From positions 23,321 through 87,320 of the forward strand of contig NZ_FOBF01000022.1 in the NCBI RefSeq assembly GCF_900109355.1: a stretch of DNA of 64,000 bases. The letters run 5' to 3'. A program made the translations under genes and the position numbers. Under the pieces are notes generated by a model. It made no database searches and was not told where the DNA came from. It worked only from the letters and a program-made list of their open reading frames with translations. Of this stretch, positions 16,713 through 25,061 are shown piece by piece (positions within the stretch are counted from its first letter, which is position 1; every line of letters begins with the position of its first letter). Source of the stretch: Nonomuraea pusilla (GTDB lineage: Bacteria; Actinomycetota; Actinomycetes; Streptosporangiales; Streptosporangiaceae).

Positions 16713-17936
16713 TCAGACGGGCAGGCCGCCGGTGGCGGCGGAGGTGGACCCGGTGGCGCGGTAGGCGGCGATGGCGCGTTCCGCGATGCGCATCCGGTGG
16801 ATCTCGTCGGCGCCGTCGGCGAAACGGGCCCAGCGGGCGTGCTGGAACATGTGCGCCAGCGGCGTGTCGGTGGAGTAGCCGAGCGCGCCGTGCACCTGGA
16901 TCGCCCGGTCGATGACGCGGCCCAGGCTGTTGGCCACGAAGTGCTTGGCCATCGACACCTCGGTGCGGAAGTCCTCGCCCCGGTCGATCTTGTACGCCGC
17001 GTGCAGCACCATCAGCTTGCACTGGTACAGCTCCATGGCGGAGTCGGCGATCAGCCACTGGACGCCCTGCTTCTCGGCCAGCAGCGAGCCGTGGCTGTAG
17101 CGGTTCAGCGCGCGGTCCACCATCATGTCGAGCGCGGTCTCGGCCTGGGAGATCCAGCGCATGCAGTGGGCCAGCCTGGCCGGGCCCAGGCGGTGCTGCC
17201 CGAGCCGGTGGCCGTCGCCGCGCCCGCCCAGCACCTGGCTGTCGGGCACCCGCAGGTCCTCGATGACGATCTCGCTGTGCCCGGTGGAGCCGTGCATGGT
17301 CTCGACCTCGCGCACGTCGTTCCAGCCGGGCGAGGGCAGGTCCACCAGGAAGGCGGTGGTGGCGCCGCGGGCGCCCTCGGGGACGTCGGTCTCGGTGCGG
17401 GCGATGAGGATGGCGAAGTTCGCCCGGCGGGCGTTGGAGATGAACCATTTGTGGCCGTTGATGACCCACTCGTCGCCGTCCTTGACGGCGACGGTGCGGA
17501 TCAGCGTGGGGTCGGATCCGGCGACCTCCGGCTCGGTCATGGCGAAGCAGGACATCCGCGTGCCCTCCACGAGGGGCCGCAGGTACTTCTCCTTCTGCTC
17601 GTCGGTGGCCCAGCGCAGCAGCGTGTGCATGTTGCCCTCGTCGGGCGCCATGCAGTTGAGCACCCACGGGCCGACCCGCGTCCTCGCCGCCTCGGACTGC
17701 ACCATGGCCAGCTCGACGTGGCCGAGCCCCATGCCGCCCCACTCCTTCGGCATGTGCGGCAGCCACAGGCCCTCGGCCTTCGCCTGCTCCCTCAGCGTGA
17801 GGAGCACGCGCAGGTACGCGTCCCTGTCGCCCTCCTCCACGCCGGACACGGCGGGGACGACCGTGCCCTGGATGAAGGCGCGCACCCGCGCGCGGATCAG
17901 CTCGTGTTCGGGGGCGAGGCTGAAGTCGATCGCCAT
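16713..17936 (-). CDS. Acyl-CoA dehydrogenase
   Basis: This 407-aa flavoenzyme introduces the alpha-beta double bond in acyl-CoA. It has the ACAD signature in CFAMTEPEVAGSDPT and the FAD/substrate loop KWFISNARRANF. A GGRGDGHRLGQHRLGPARLAHCMRW segment and the C-terminal VHGALGYS motif are typical of the ACAD10/11 subfamily. It stands alone, with no thiolase or CoA ligase beside it. Confidence 0.93.
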   Translation of the reverse strand: MAIDFSLAPEHELIRARVRAFIQGTVVPAVSGVEEGDRDAYLRVLLTLREQAKAEGLWLPHMPKEWGGMGLGHVELAMVQSEAARTRVGPWVLNCMAPDEGNMHTLLRWATDEQKEKYLRPLVEGTRMSCFAMTEPEVAGSDPTLIRTVAVKDGDEWVINGHKWFISNARRANFAILIARTETDVPEGARGATTAFLVDLPSPGWNDVREVETMHGSTGHSEIVIEDLRVPDSQVLGGRGDGHRLGQHRLGPARLAHCMRWISQAETALDMMVDRALNRYSHGSLLAEKQGVQWLIADSAMELYQCKLMVLHAAYKIDRGEDFRTEVSMAKHFVANSLGRVIDRAIQVHGALGYSTDTPLAHMFQHARWARFADGADEIHRMRIAERAIAAYRATGSTSAATGGLPV

Positions 17937-17967
17937 GACGCTCCTCGGGCCGGCTCCGTGATCGATC

Positions 17968-19932
17968 TCATCGATCGTAGAGGCGGGGCAGCAGCTCCCG
18001 CACGGCCGCGGCGTCGAGCCGCCCGTCCGCCACGTACGTGACCACCCGCCTGGCCAGCGTGCCGGTCACGGCCAGCGGACGGTCCCAGGCCAGCGCCTGC
18101 CCGACCCCCGGGTACTCCGCGACCCGGACGAACCAGGCGTCGCCCGCGTCCTGGACGAACACCAGCGTCCAGTCCCGGCCCTCCGGCGTGGTGCCGGTCA
18201 GCGCGACCCACGGGCCGCGGCTGCCGTGCGCCGCCTCCTCGCCGTCGGCGTCGGCGGTGAACGCCGTCCTGGCCGTCGAGGTGCCGGGGGCGCGCCAGAA
18301 GAAGCCGCCGTAGCCCGCGCCGGGGCGGCCCTTGGTGGCGGAGCTCCGCACCACCAGCGGCGCGCCGGTGACGTTCGTCAGGGTGAACGTGAGGTCGAGC
18401 GCCCAGCCGTCGCCGACCTGCCGCGCGGCGACCACGCGCTCCTCCCGCGCGAGGGCCGTGCCGTCGGGGCCCGTCCACTCCAGCAGCTCGGTGAAGCCGC
18501 CGTCGGTCAGATCGCGGAACGCCAGGTGCCGCTGCGTCCCGTGGTCGTCGAGCCAGGTGGGGCCCCGGCCCTCGACGTACGTGCGGCCGCCCCAGAAGTT
18601 GACGCCGCCGAGGTCGGCGATCGCGACGCCCGCGCCGAGGTGGTGGACGTGGTCGTCCGGCCGGCACTGCGTCACCTCGACCCCGCCGAGCGTGCGCACC
18701 GGGTGCAGGTACGGCCGGGGCGAGTCGGCGGGCGGCAGGCCGGGCCGCCACTCGTACGAGGCCACGGAGGTGTCACCGACCAGCAGGTCCACGCCCGCCC
18801 ACGGCACGCCGAGCTCGGAGTAGAGCGCCAGCTCCTGCGCGCTGAGCGCCGTCAGGCCGTCGATGCCCGGCAGGAACCGCCAGGCCACCTCGCCGTCGTC
18901 GCCCCGCCGGACGACCTGGTGCCGTTCGGGGATCGGCACCGGCTCCGGGGCCAGCCGCACCGCCTCCAGCACCCGGGTGAAGCCGGTGGTGCGGTCGAGC
19001 GGCACCAGCAGCGGCTCGCCGTGCCTGACGTGCGCGACCAGGTTCTCCAGCAGGTCGGCGCGGGGGTGCGCGGTCGTCTCGACGCGGCCGTCCGGCCGCT
19101 CGACGCGCAGCTCGTCCGTCGTGTACGTGAACGTCGCCCTTCCCTCGTCGCCGTGCACGACCAGGTACGGTTCGTGGCGCTCCGTCGCGCACAGCGACAC
19201 CGCGACCGTGATGACGCGCCCGTCGGCCAGCCGCACCCGTACGCACGAGGTGTCGTCGGCCTCGATCGGGTGGGCGTGGTACAGCTCGGTCTCGACCCCG
19301 GCGATCGCCTCGGCCCGCTCGGCCCCGGCCACCGCCAGCGCGGTCGCGACGGCGTGCGCGAACGGGTTGGTGAGCGCGCCGTCCACGACGTCCACCTCGC
19401 CGTCGGGGTCCGCGAGGCGGCGCCGTCCCGACCAGGACGAGCGGGTGAAGTAGCCGGAGGGCCGCTCCCACGCGCCCGCGCCGCCGATGCCGCGCACCCG
19501 CCCGAGCGCGCCGGAGGCGATCAGGTCGCGCAGCGCGGGCACCGCGGGAGAGCCGAGGCTCTGGAAGCCCACCTGGCAGGCGAGCCCGGTCTCCGCCAGG
19601 GCGGCGGCGATGCGCTCGTGCGCCGCCGCGCTCGCCGCGGGCGGCTTCTCCAGCAGCAGGTGCGAGCCGGCGCGCAGCGCCGCGACCGCGAGGTCGGCGT
19701 GGGTGTGGATGGGCGTGCAGACGATGGTGATCTCCGCGCCGGTCTTCTCGACCAGCGCGCCGAGGTCGGCCGACTGCGCGGGGGAGCCCGGCAGGTCCTC
19801 GGGGGCGACGGGCCGAGGGTCGCACACCCCGGCCAGCTCCACCAGCCCCCGCTCGGCCAGCCCGCGCAGGACGCCCAGGTGGTGGCGGCCGTGCCCGTGC
19901 GCGCCCGCCAGCACCACTCTGACCGGTCTCAC
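17968..19932 (-). CDS. Fusion: Gfo/Idh/MocA oxidoreductase + PmoA-like (DUF6807) domain
   Basis: This 654-aa protein joins two domains that are often separate neighbours. Residues 1 to about 330 are a Gfo/Idh/MocA NAD(P)-dependent sugar oxidoreductase: Rossmann loop LAGAHGHGRHHL and LLLEKPPAA. Residues about 385-654 are a PmoA-type beta-sandwich with RPYLHPV and the DHVHHLG motif, and FWGG after it. Such domains bind or modify carbohydrates. The GTG start overlaps the dehydratase stop (GTGA). It is the last gene of a sugar-acid operon, so an oxidised or branched sugar is a likely substrate. Confidence 0.88.
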   Translation of the reverse strand: MRPVRVVLAGAHGHGRHHLGVLRGLAERGLVELAGVCDPRPVAPEDLPGSPAQSADLGALVEKTGAEITIVCTPIHTHADLAVAALRAGSHLLLEKPPAASAAAHERIAAALAETGLACQVGFQSLGSPAVPALRDLIASGALGRVRGIGGAGAWERPSGYFTRSSWSGRRRLADPDGEVDVVDGALTNPFAHAVATALAVAGAERAEAIAGVETELYHAHPIEADDTSCVRVRLADGRVITVAVSLCATERHEPYLVVHGDEGRATFTYTTDELRVERPDGRVETTAHPRADLLENLVAHVRHGEPLLVPLDRTTGFTRVLEAVRLAPEPVPIPERHQVVRRGDDGEVAWRFLPGIDGLTALSAQELALYSELGVPWAGVDLLVGDTSVASYEWRPGLPPADSPRPYLHPVRTLGGVEVTQCRPDDHVHHLGAGVAIADLGGVNFWGGRTYVEGRGPTWLDDHGTQRHLAFRDLTDGGFTELLEWTGPDGTALAREERVVAARQVGDGWALDLTFTLTNVTGAPLVVRSSATKGRPGAGYGGFFWRAPGTSTARTAFTADADGEEAAHGSRGPWVALTGTTPEGRDWTLVFVQDAGDAWFVRVAEYPGVGQALAWDRPLAVTGTLARRVVTYVADGRLDAAAVRELLPRLYDR

Positions 19933-20996
19933 CGCGACCACCTCAGCCCCAGCCCGGCGTGCCCGCCCGCGCGCAGCACGCCTCCCGACACCTCCACCGG
20001 GTACGGCGCGTCGAGCAGCCCGAGCGCAGCGAACGAGGCGTCCTCGACGTCCTCCACCATGGCGGGCAGGGGCAGCGCCAGGGCGAGCTGGCCCGACACC
20101 TCGGCCAGCAGGTGCGGGTACACCGGCACGTCGAACGTCCTGGCCAGCTCCACGACGCGGAGGAACGGCGTGACGCCGCCCACCCGCACCACGTTCGGCT
20201 GCACGACGTCGCACGCGCCCGCGGTGAGCAGGTCGCGGAAGCCGTAGACGGTGTAGACGTTCTCGCCGACGGCGACCGGCACGTCGATCGAGCGGCGCAG
20301 CTCCGCGTGGGCGGCGACGTCGTCGGCGGGCAGCGGCTCCTCGACCCAGTGCAGGCCGAACTCGCGCAGCGCGCCGATCGCGCGCCTGGCCCTGTGCAGG
20401 TCCCAGCGCTGGTTGGCGTCGATCATGAGCAGCCGGTCGGGGCCGATGGCCTCGCGCACCGCGGCGACCCGGGCGACGTCCTCGGCGAGGTCGGGACGCC
20501 CCACCTTGATCTTGACCCCGGAGCAGCCGGCCGCGACCCAGCGCCGGGCCTGCTCGACCAGCTCCTCCAGCGAGTAGTGCAGGTTGACGCCGCTGCCGTA
20601 CACCGGCACCTCGTCGCGGCGGCGGCCCAGCGCGTCGGGCAGGGCGAGCCCGCCGCAGCGCAGGTCCCACAGCGCCAGGTCGATCCCGGCCAGCGCGATC
20701 GTGGTGATCCCGCCGGGGCCCGCCTCGCGCAGGTGCCGCCACAGGCGGTCCCAGACCGCCTCGGGGTGGGCGGGCAGCCCGATCAGCGCCTCACGCAGGT
20801 CGGTGTCGAGCAGCGCCTTGACGGCGCGCGCGCCGATCTGCGGCGTCCACGCGAACCCCGTGCCGGTGCGGCCGTCGTCGAGCGTCACGTCGCAGACGAC
20901 GACGTGGTTGGACGGCACGTCCGCGCCCCAGGGGCGGGGCAGCGGCACGCTGCGCAGCTCGGTGCGCAGCTCCTTGACGGCGGGTACGGCGCTCAT
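19929..20996 (-). CDS. Enolase-superfamily sugar-acid dehydratase (MR/MLE family)
   Basis: This 355-aa enzyme has the mandelate-racemase-like active site: KIK at 162-164, metal ligands Asp193 (DANQRW), Glu219 (VEEP) and Glu245 (GEN), and a His in VYPHLLAE near 295. Enzymes of this kind remove water from aldonates or aldarates. The next gene in the operon, KdgD, consumes the product of glucarate/galactarate dehydration, so that is the probable reaction here. Its ATG overlaps the kdgD stop as ATGA. Confidence 0.9.
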   Translation of the reverse strand: MSAVPAVKELRTELRSVPLPRPWGADVPSNHVVVCDVTLDDGRTGTGFAWTPQIGARAVKALLDTDLREALIGLPAHPEAVWDRLWRHLREAGPGGITTIALAGIDLALWDLRCGGLALPDALGRRRDEVPVYGSGVNLHYSLEELVEQARRWVAAGCSGVKIKVGRPDLAEDVARVAAVREAIGPDRLLMIDANQRWDLHRARRAIGALREFGLHWVEEPLPADDVAAHAELRRSIDVPVAVGENVYTVYGFRDLLTAGACDVVQPNVVRVGGVTPFLRVVELARTFDVPVYPHLLAEVSGQLALALPLPAMVEDVEDASFAALGLLDAPYPVEVSGGVLRAGGHAGLGLRWSR

Positions 20997-21865
20997 GCGG
21001 CCGCCAGGGCGAGCCCGGACGCGATGAGCGCCCCAAGCTCGGCCAGGTGCTCCCCGGTGAGGTCCACGAGCGGCGGCCTGACCGCGCCCACGTCCAGGCC
21101 GCGCAGCCGCACCCCGGCCTTGACCAGGGCCACCGGGTAGCCGGGCACCTTGCCGCGCAGCCGCACCAGCGGCGCGTAGAACTCGCTGATCAGCCGCTCG
21201 TCGCCGTTCAGGTACGCCGTGGCGATCTCGGGGGCGAACGCGAACACGGCGCTGGAGTACAGGTCCACGCCGATGCCGCGGTAGGCGGGCATGGTGAGCT
21301 CGGCCGTCGGCAGGCCGTTGAAGAACAGGAAGTCCTCGTGCTTCTCGCGCACGGCGAGGACGGTGCGCTGCATCCTGTCGATGTCGCCCACGCCGTCCTT
21401 CAGCCCGACGACGCCGGGCAGGTCGGCCAGGGCCAGCACGTCGTCGGGCTCCAGCACCACCGGGCCGCGCTGGTAGACGATGACCGGCAGCTCGGCGGCG
21501 ACGGCGGCCACGTAGGCGCGGAACCCGTCCTTCGGCCCCTGCGTCAGGTACGGCGGCATGAGCAGCAGGCCGTCGGCGCCGGCGGCGCGCGCCGCCCTGG
21601 CCTGGTTCAGCGCGGCGCCGAGCGGCCCGCCCGCGCCGGCGAACACCGGCACCCGCCCGGCCACCGTCTCGACCGCGACGCGCACGGCCCGCGCGTGCTC
21701 GGCCTCGGACAGCGCCGAGAACTCGCCGGTGCCGCACGCGACGAACACGCCGCCGGGCCCGTGCGCCATGCCCCGCGCGACGTGCTCGGCCAGCGCGTCC
21801 TCGGCCAGGCCGCCGGCGGCGTCGAAGGGGGTCACGGGGAAGAAGAGCACTCCGCTGAGATTCAT
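20993..21865 (-). CDS. kdgD: 5-dehydro-4-deoxyglucarate dehydratase (KdgD)
   Basis: This 290-aa TIM-barrel enzyme of the DapA/NAL superfamily decarboxylates and dehydrates 5-keto-4-deoxyglucarate to alpha-ketoglutarate semialdehyde. Family hallmarks are GVLFFPVTPFD at the N-terminus, ACGTGEF, the Tyr in VIVYQRG (131), the Schiff-base Lys156 in GLKDGVGD and FFNGLPTAELT. The start at 21865 is chosen because AAGGA lies 6 bp upstream and the ATG overlaps the epimerase stop. An ATG two codons earlier sits directly on that motif. Confidence 0.92.
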   Translation of the reverse strand: MNLSGVLFFPVTPFDAAGGLAEDALAEHVARGMAHGPGGVFVACGTGEFSALSEAEHARAVRVAVETVAGRVPVFAGAGGPLGAALNQARAARAAGADGLLLMPPYLTQGPKDGFRAYVAAVAAELPVIVYQRGPVVLEPDDVLALADLPGVVGLKDGVGDIDRMQRTVLAVREKHEDFLFFNGLPTAELTMPAYRGIGVDLYSSAVFAFAPEIATAYLNGDERLISEFYAPLVRLRGKVPGYPVALVKAGVRLRGLDVGAVRPPLVDLTGEHLAELGALIASGLALAAA

Positions 21866-22755
21866 GCGCATTCCTTGCTGAGTTCGGTACGCCAGCTTCG
21901 CTTGGCCTGCCAGCCGAGCAGGCGCTCCGCCTTGGCGGCGGAGAAGGCGGGGGCGGTGCCGGTCAGGCGGGCGGCGAGCGCCTCGGTGCCGGGCACCACG
22001 CGGGGCAACAGGTCGGCCAGCGGCTCCCTGGCCAGCGCGTCCGCCGCCCCGGCGAAGAACACCTCGCCGTCGGGCAGGTCCGGCAGCCGCTCCAGGAGCA
22101 GGGCCAGCAGGTCGGCGGCGTCGCGGGCGTCGATGTAGTTGAACAGCGAGACGCCGCCGATGTCGGGACGGTCGAGGCGTTCCACGATCGTGTGCCCCGA
22201 CTGGGTGGGGGCGCCGGTCCACTCCTCGGGGGAGACGACGAAGCAGGGCCGCACGGCGGCCATCCTGGTCGCGCCCGCGCGGGAGAAGGTCCGCATGGTC
22301 TCCTCGGCGACCAGTTTGGACAGGCTGTAGGCGTTCCACGGCAGCGCCGGGTGTTCCTCGTCGATCGGCAGGTACGACGGCGTCCAGCCGCCGGGCGCGC
22401 CGTAGCCGATCACGGTGGGGCTGCTCGCGACGACCACGCCCGCCACGCCGAGCGCCACGGACGCCTCGCAGACGTTGAACGCGAGCCGGGTGTTGACCTG
22501 GAAGATCACCGAGTCGGGGCGGCTGAACGGGGTGGCGATGGCGGCCAGGTGGATCACCGACCGGGGCCGGAACCTGGCGATCACCTCGAACGCCTGGCCG
22601 GGGTCGGTGAGGTCGGCGGGCAGCGTGGCGGCGGCCTCCTCCGGCGTGCCTGGGGCGCTGTCGACGCCGATCACCTCGTACCCGGACGCGGCCAGCGTGG
22701 TGACGACGCTGCGGCCGAGGCGTCCCGCGCTTCCGGTGACGAGCACTCTGCTCAC
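21862..22755 (-). CDS. NAD-dependent epimerase/dehydratase, possibly uronate dehydrogenase
   Basis: This 297-aa extended SDR has VTGSAGRLG for NAD, a catalytic ASSPTVIGYG serine strand, and YSLSK (YxxxK). By family alone it could be a nucleotide-sugar epimerase. The operon, with an aldarate-type dehydratase and KdgD, favours oxidation of a uronic acid to an aldaric lactone, the first step of the oxidative uronate pathway. The GTG at 22755 follows AAGGAG by about 10 bp. Upstream codons in frame overlap the operator and lack a fold. Confidence 0.8.
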   Translation of the reverse strand: MSRVLVTGSAGRLGRSVVTTLAASGYEVIGVDSAPGTPEEAAATLPADLTDPGQAFEVIARFRPRSVIHLAAIATPFSRPDSVIFQVNTRLAFNVCEASVALGVAGVVVASSPTVIGYGAPGGWTPSYLPIDEEHPALPWNAYSLSKLVAEETMRTFSRAGATRMAAVRPCFVVSPEEWTGAPTQSGHTIVERLDRPDIGGVSLFNYIDARDAADLLALLLERLPDLPDGEVFFAGAADALAREPLADLLPRVVPGTEALAARLTGTAPAFSAAKAERLLGWQAKRSWRTELSKECA

Positions 22756-22775
22756 CGTGGTGGACTCCTTAGGAC

Positions 22776-22789
22776 TGCAAACAGTTGCA
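22776..22789. promoter_or_regulatory. LacI-type operator before the epimerase operon
   Basis: TGCAA-ACAG-TTGCA is a perfect inverted repeat 20 bp upstream of the epimerase GTG. Similar sites stand at 22905 and 23898. Its place between promoter and start would let the LacI protein encoded at 22934 repress this operon. Confidence 0.7.
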
Positions 22790-22904
22790 TCAAACCATTG
22801 TGGCAACCGGGCGGAACGTCAAGGGGTGATTTGGAGACAGCACGTCTACCTGCTGGTTTCCGCTGGTCGGCGTGAGGGGTGGGGCTGGATGGGGCTCTCG
22901 CGTC

Positions 22905-22918
22905 TGCAAGCGGTTGCG
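22905..22918. promoter_or_regulatory. LacI-type operator before the lacI gene
   Basis: TGCAA-GCGG-TTGCG is a near-perfect copy of the operator at 22776 and lies 15 bp upstream of the regulator's GTG. Autorepression is the natural reading. Confidence 0.65.
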
Positions 22919-22933
22919 TTAAGGTGCTGCAGT

Positions 22934-23887
22934 GTGACAGTGACGATTCGTGATGTGGCACGCGCGTCGGGAGTCCATGTGTCGACCGTGTCGCGGACGT
23001 TCTCCGCGCCCCACATGGTCAACGCGGCGACCAGGACCAGGGTGCTGACGGTGGCCGAGGAGCTGGGGTACCGTCCCAACCGGGCGGCTCGGGCGCTCAC
23101 CACGGGACGCACCCACAACCTGGGCCTGATCGTGGCGGACATCGCCAACCCGTTCTTCCCTCCACTGATCAAGGCGGCCCACTCGGCGGCCAGGCAGCGG
23201 GACTACCACCTGTTCGTGGCCGACACCGACGAGGAGCCGGCCGTGGAGGAGGAGCTGGTGCAGGCGTTCTCCAAACAGGTCGACGGCCTGGTCCTGTGCA
23301 GCCCCCGCGCCTCCAACCGGGCGCTGGAGCGGCTGGCCGAGCGGGTGCCGGTCGTCGTCGTCAACCGGAGGCTGCGCGGCGCGGCCACCGTCCTCATGGA
23401 CGTCGGGCACGGCGCGCGGGCGGCGGTCGAGCACCTGTCCGAGCTGGGCCACAGGAAGGTGGCGCTGGTCGCGGGCCCCGCGGGCTCGTGGACGAGCGCC
23501 GAGATCAGGCAGGCGGCGGAGCGGGTGTCCGGGGTGGAGCTGGTCGTCATCGGGCCGAACGTGCCCACCGAGCGGGGCGGGCTCGCCGCGGCCCGCTCGG
23601 TGCGCGACTGCGGGGCGACGGGCGTGCTCGCGTACAACGACCTGGTCGCGATCGGGCTCATCGAGGGCCTGGGCAACCTCGGCCTCGCCGTGCCCGGCGA
23701 CGTCAGCGTGGTCGGCATCGACGACATCGTCCCCGGCAGGCTGAACCGGCCCAAGCTGACGACGGTCGCCATGCCGGCGGCGGCGGCCGGGCGGCTCGCG
23801 GTGGACCTGCTCATCCAGGAGGTCACGGCCACGACGTCGCTGGAGACGCACCTGGTCGTCAGGGAGTCCACGGCCCCGCCGCGGTGA
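22934..23887 (+). CDS. LacI-family transcriptional regulator of the sugar-acid island
   Basis: This 317-aa protein has the N-terminal helix-turn-helix TIRDVARASGVHVSTVSRTF and the hinge helix region ARALTTGRT. The remainder is a periplasmic-binding-like effector domain ending VVRESTAPPR. It diverges from the epimerase-KdgD-dehydratase-MocA operon and precedes the ABC importer. Operators with TGCAA-N4-TTGCA symmetry occur before all three units. The effector is probably a sugar acid or oligosaccharide. GTG at 22940 is an alternative start. Confidence 0.93.
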   Translation: MTVTIRDVARASGVHVSTVSRTFSAPHMVNAATRTRVLTVAEELGYRPNRAARALTTGRTHNLGLIVADIANPFFPPLIKAAHSAARQRDYHLFVADTDEEPAVEEELVQAFSKQVDGLVLCSPRASNRALERLAERVPVVVVNRRLRGAATVLMDVGHGARAAVEHLSELGHRKVALVAGPAGSWTSAEIRQAAERVSGVELVVIGPNVPTERGGLAAARSVRDCGATGVLAYNDLVAIGLIEGLGNLGLAVPGDVSVVGIDDIVPGRLNRPKLTTVAMPAAAAGRLAVDLLIQEVTATTSLETHLVVRESTAPPR

Positions 23888-23897
23888 CCGTTCTGGC

Positions 23898-23911
23898 TGC
23901 AAACGTTTGTA
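23898..23911. promoter_or_regulatory. LacI-type operator upstream of the ABC importer
   Basis: TGCAAACGTTTGTA contains the perfect palindrome CAAACGTTTG and shares the TGCAA half-site with the operators at 22776 and 22905. It lies 11 bp after the lacI stop and 180 bp before the first permease. Confidence 0.65.
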
Positions 23912-24008
23912 CTAATCGGCAGCAATAATCGTCGGACCTCTCTTGCCTCCATGTGCTGTAGCTGGGAAAATGACGTACCGATATATCGGTTACGGTGATG
24001 TAACGCCT

Positions 24009-24056
24009 GCAAAGGGTTGACGTAACTTTCCCGGCGGCTATAGGAAAGCGCTATCC
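24009..24056 (+). promoter_or_regulatory. Promoter and operator of the ABC importer operon
   Basis: A -35 element TTGACG (24017-24022) and a -10 element TATAGG (24039-24044) are 16 bp apart. A TGCAA-AGGG-TTGAC half-operator overlaps the -35, and a second near-palindrome, GGAAAGCGCTATCC (24043-24056), overlaps the -10 and start point. The second type is a common LacI-family site, so two regulators may act here. Confidence 0.55.
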
Positions 24057-24089
24057 ATTCACATCTCGCCGGAAGGTCCGTGATGACGA

Positions 24090-25061
24090 ATGAGTTCCGT
24101 CATGGCTGACACGGTGGCGGTGGAACGCAGGGCCAAGGCGTCCGGGCCCGTGACCGGCGGAAGCCGCACCACCGAACGCAAACGCCGTGAGGCGCGGGCC
24201 GCCTACCTCTTCCTGGCGCCCTGGTTCGTCGGCCTGTTCGTCATCACGATCGGCCCGATCCTCGCCTCGCTCTACCTGTCGTTCACCGACTACAGCCTCC
24301 TGGAGGAGGCCAAGTGGGTCGGCTTCGACAACTACGTCAAGATGTTCACCGAGGACCCCCGCTTCGTGTCCTCGCTGAAGGTCACGACGATCTACGTCGT
24401 CGTGTCGGTGCCGCTGCAGCTCGCCTTCGCGCTCGCGCTGGCGCTGGTGCTCGACAGGGGGCTGCGCGGCCTGCCGATCTACCGCTCCATCTTCTACCTG
24501 CCCTCGCTGCTGGGCGGCAGCGTCGCGATCGCCATCCTCTGGCGCAAGGTCTTCGGCGCGGAGGGCCTGGTCAACGCCGTGCTCGGCGTCTTCGGCATCC
24601 AGGGCCCCGGCTGGGTGAGCGACCCCGACTACGCGCTCGGCACGCTGATCCTGCTGCACGTCTGGACGTTCGGCGCACCCATGATCATCTTCCTGGCCGG
24701 GCTCAGGCAGATCCCCAGCAGCTACTACGAGGCCGCCTCCGTGGACGGCGCCGGACGCCTGCGCCAGTTCCGCTCGATCACGCTGCCGCTGCTGACGCCG
24801 ATCATCTTCTTCAACCTCGTGCTCGAAGTGATCAAGTCGTTCCAGTCGTTCACGCAGTCCTTCATCGTGAGCAACGGCAGCGGCGGCCCCGCCGACTCCA
24901 CCCTGTTCTACACGCTCTACCTCTACCTCAAGGGGTTCAAGAACTACGACATGGGCTACGCCGCGGCCATGGCGTGGGTCCTGCTGCTGATCATCGCCGG
25001 CCTCACCGGCGTGAACTTCCTCGCCTCCAAGTATTGGGTCTTCTATGGCGACTCCAAGTAG
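24090..25061 (+). CDS. ABC sugar-importer permease (MalF type)
   Basis: This 323-aa inner-membrane protein belongs to the carbohydrate-uptake-1 family. The cytoplasmic N-terminus (about 36 residues) is followed by six spans. The EAA loop that contacts the ATPase is visible as YYEAASVDGAGRLRQFRSITLPLL. No ATPase gene is nearby, so it probably uses a shared MsiK-type ATPase encoded elsewhere, as is usual in actinomycetes. It overlaps the next permease by 17 bp. Confidence 0.93.
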   Translation: MSSVMADTVAVERRAKASGPVTGGSRTTERKRREARAAYLFLAPWFVGLFVITIGPILASLYLSFTDYSLLEEAKWVGFDNYVKMFTEDPRFVSSLKVTTIYVVVSVPLQLAFALALALVLDRGLRGLPIYRSIFYLPSLLGGSVAIAILWRKVFGAEGLVNAVLGVFGIQGPGWVSDPDYALGTLILLHVWTFGAPMIIFLAGLRQIPSSYYEAASVDGAGRLRQFRSITLPLLTPIIFFNLVLEVIKSFQSFTQSFIVSNGSGGPADSTLFYTLYLYLKGFKNYDMGYAAAMAWVLLLIIAGLTGVNFLASKYWVFYGDSK

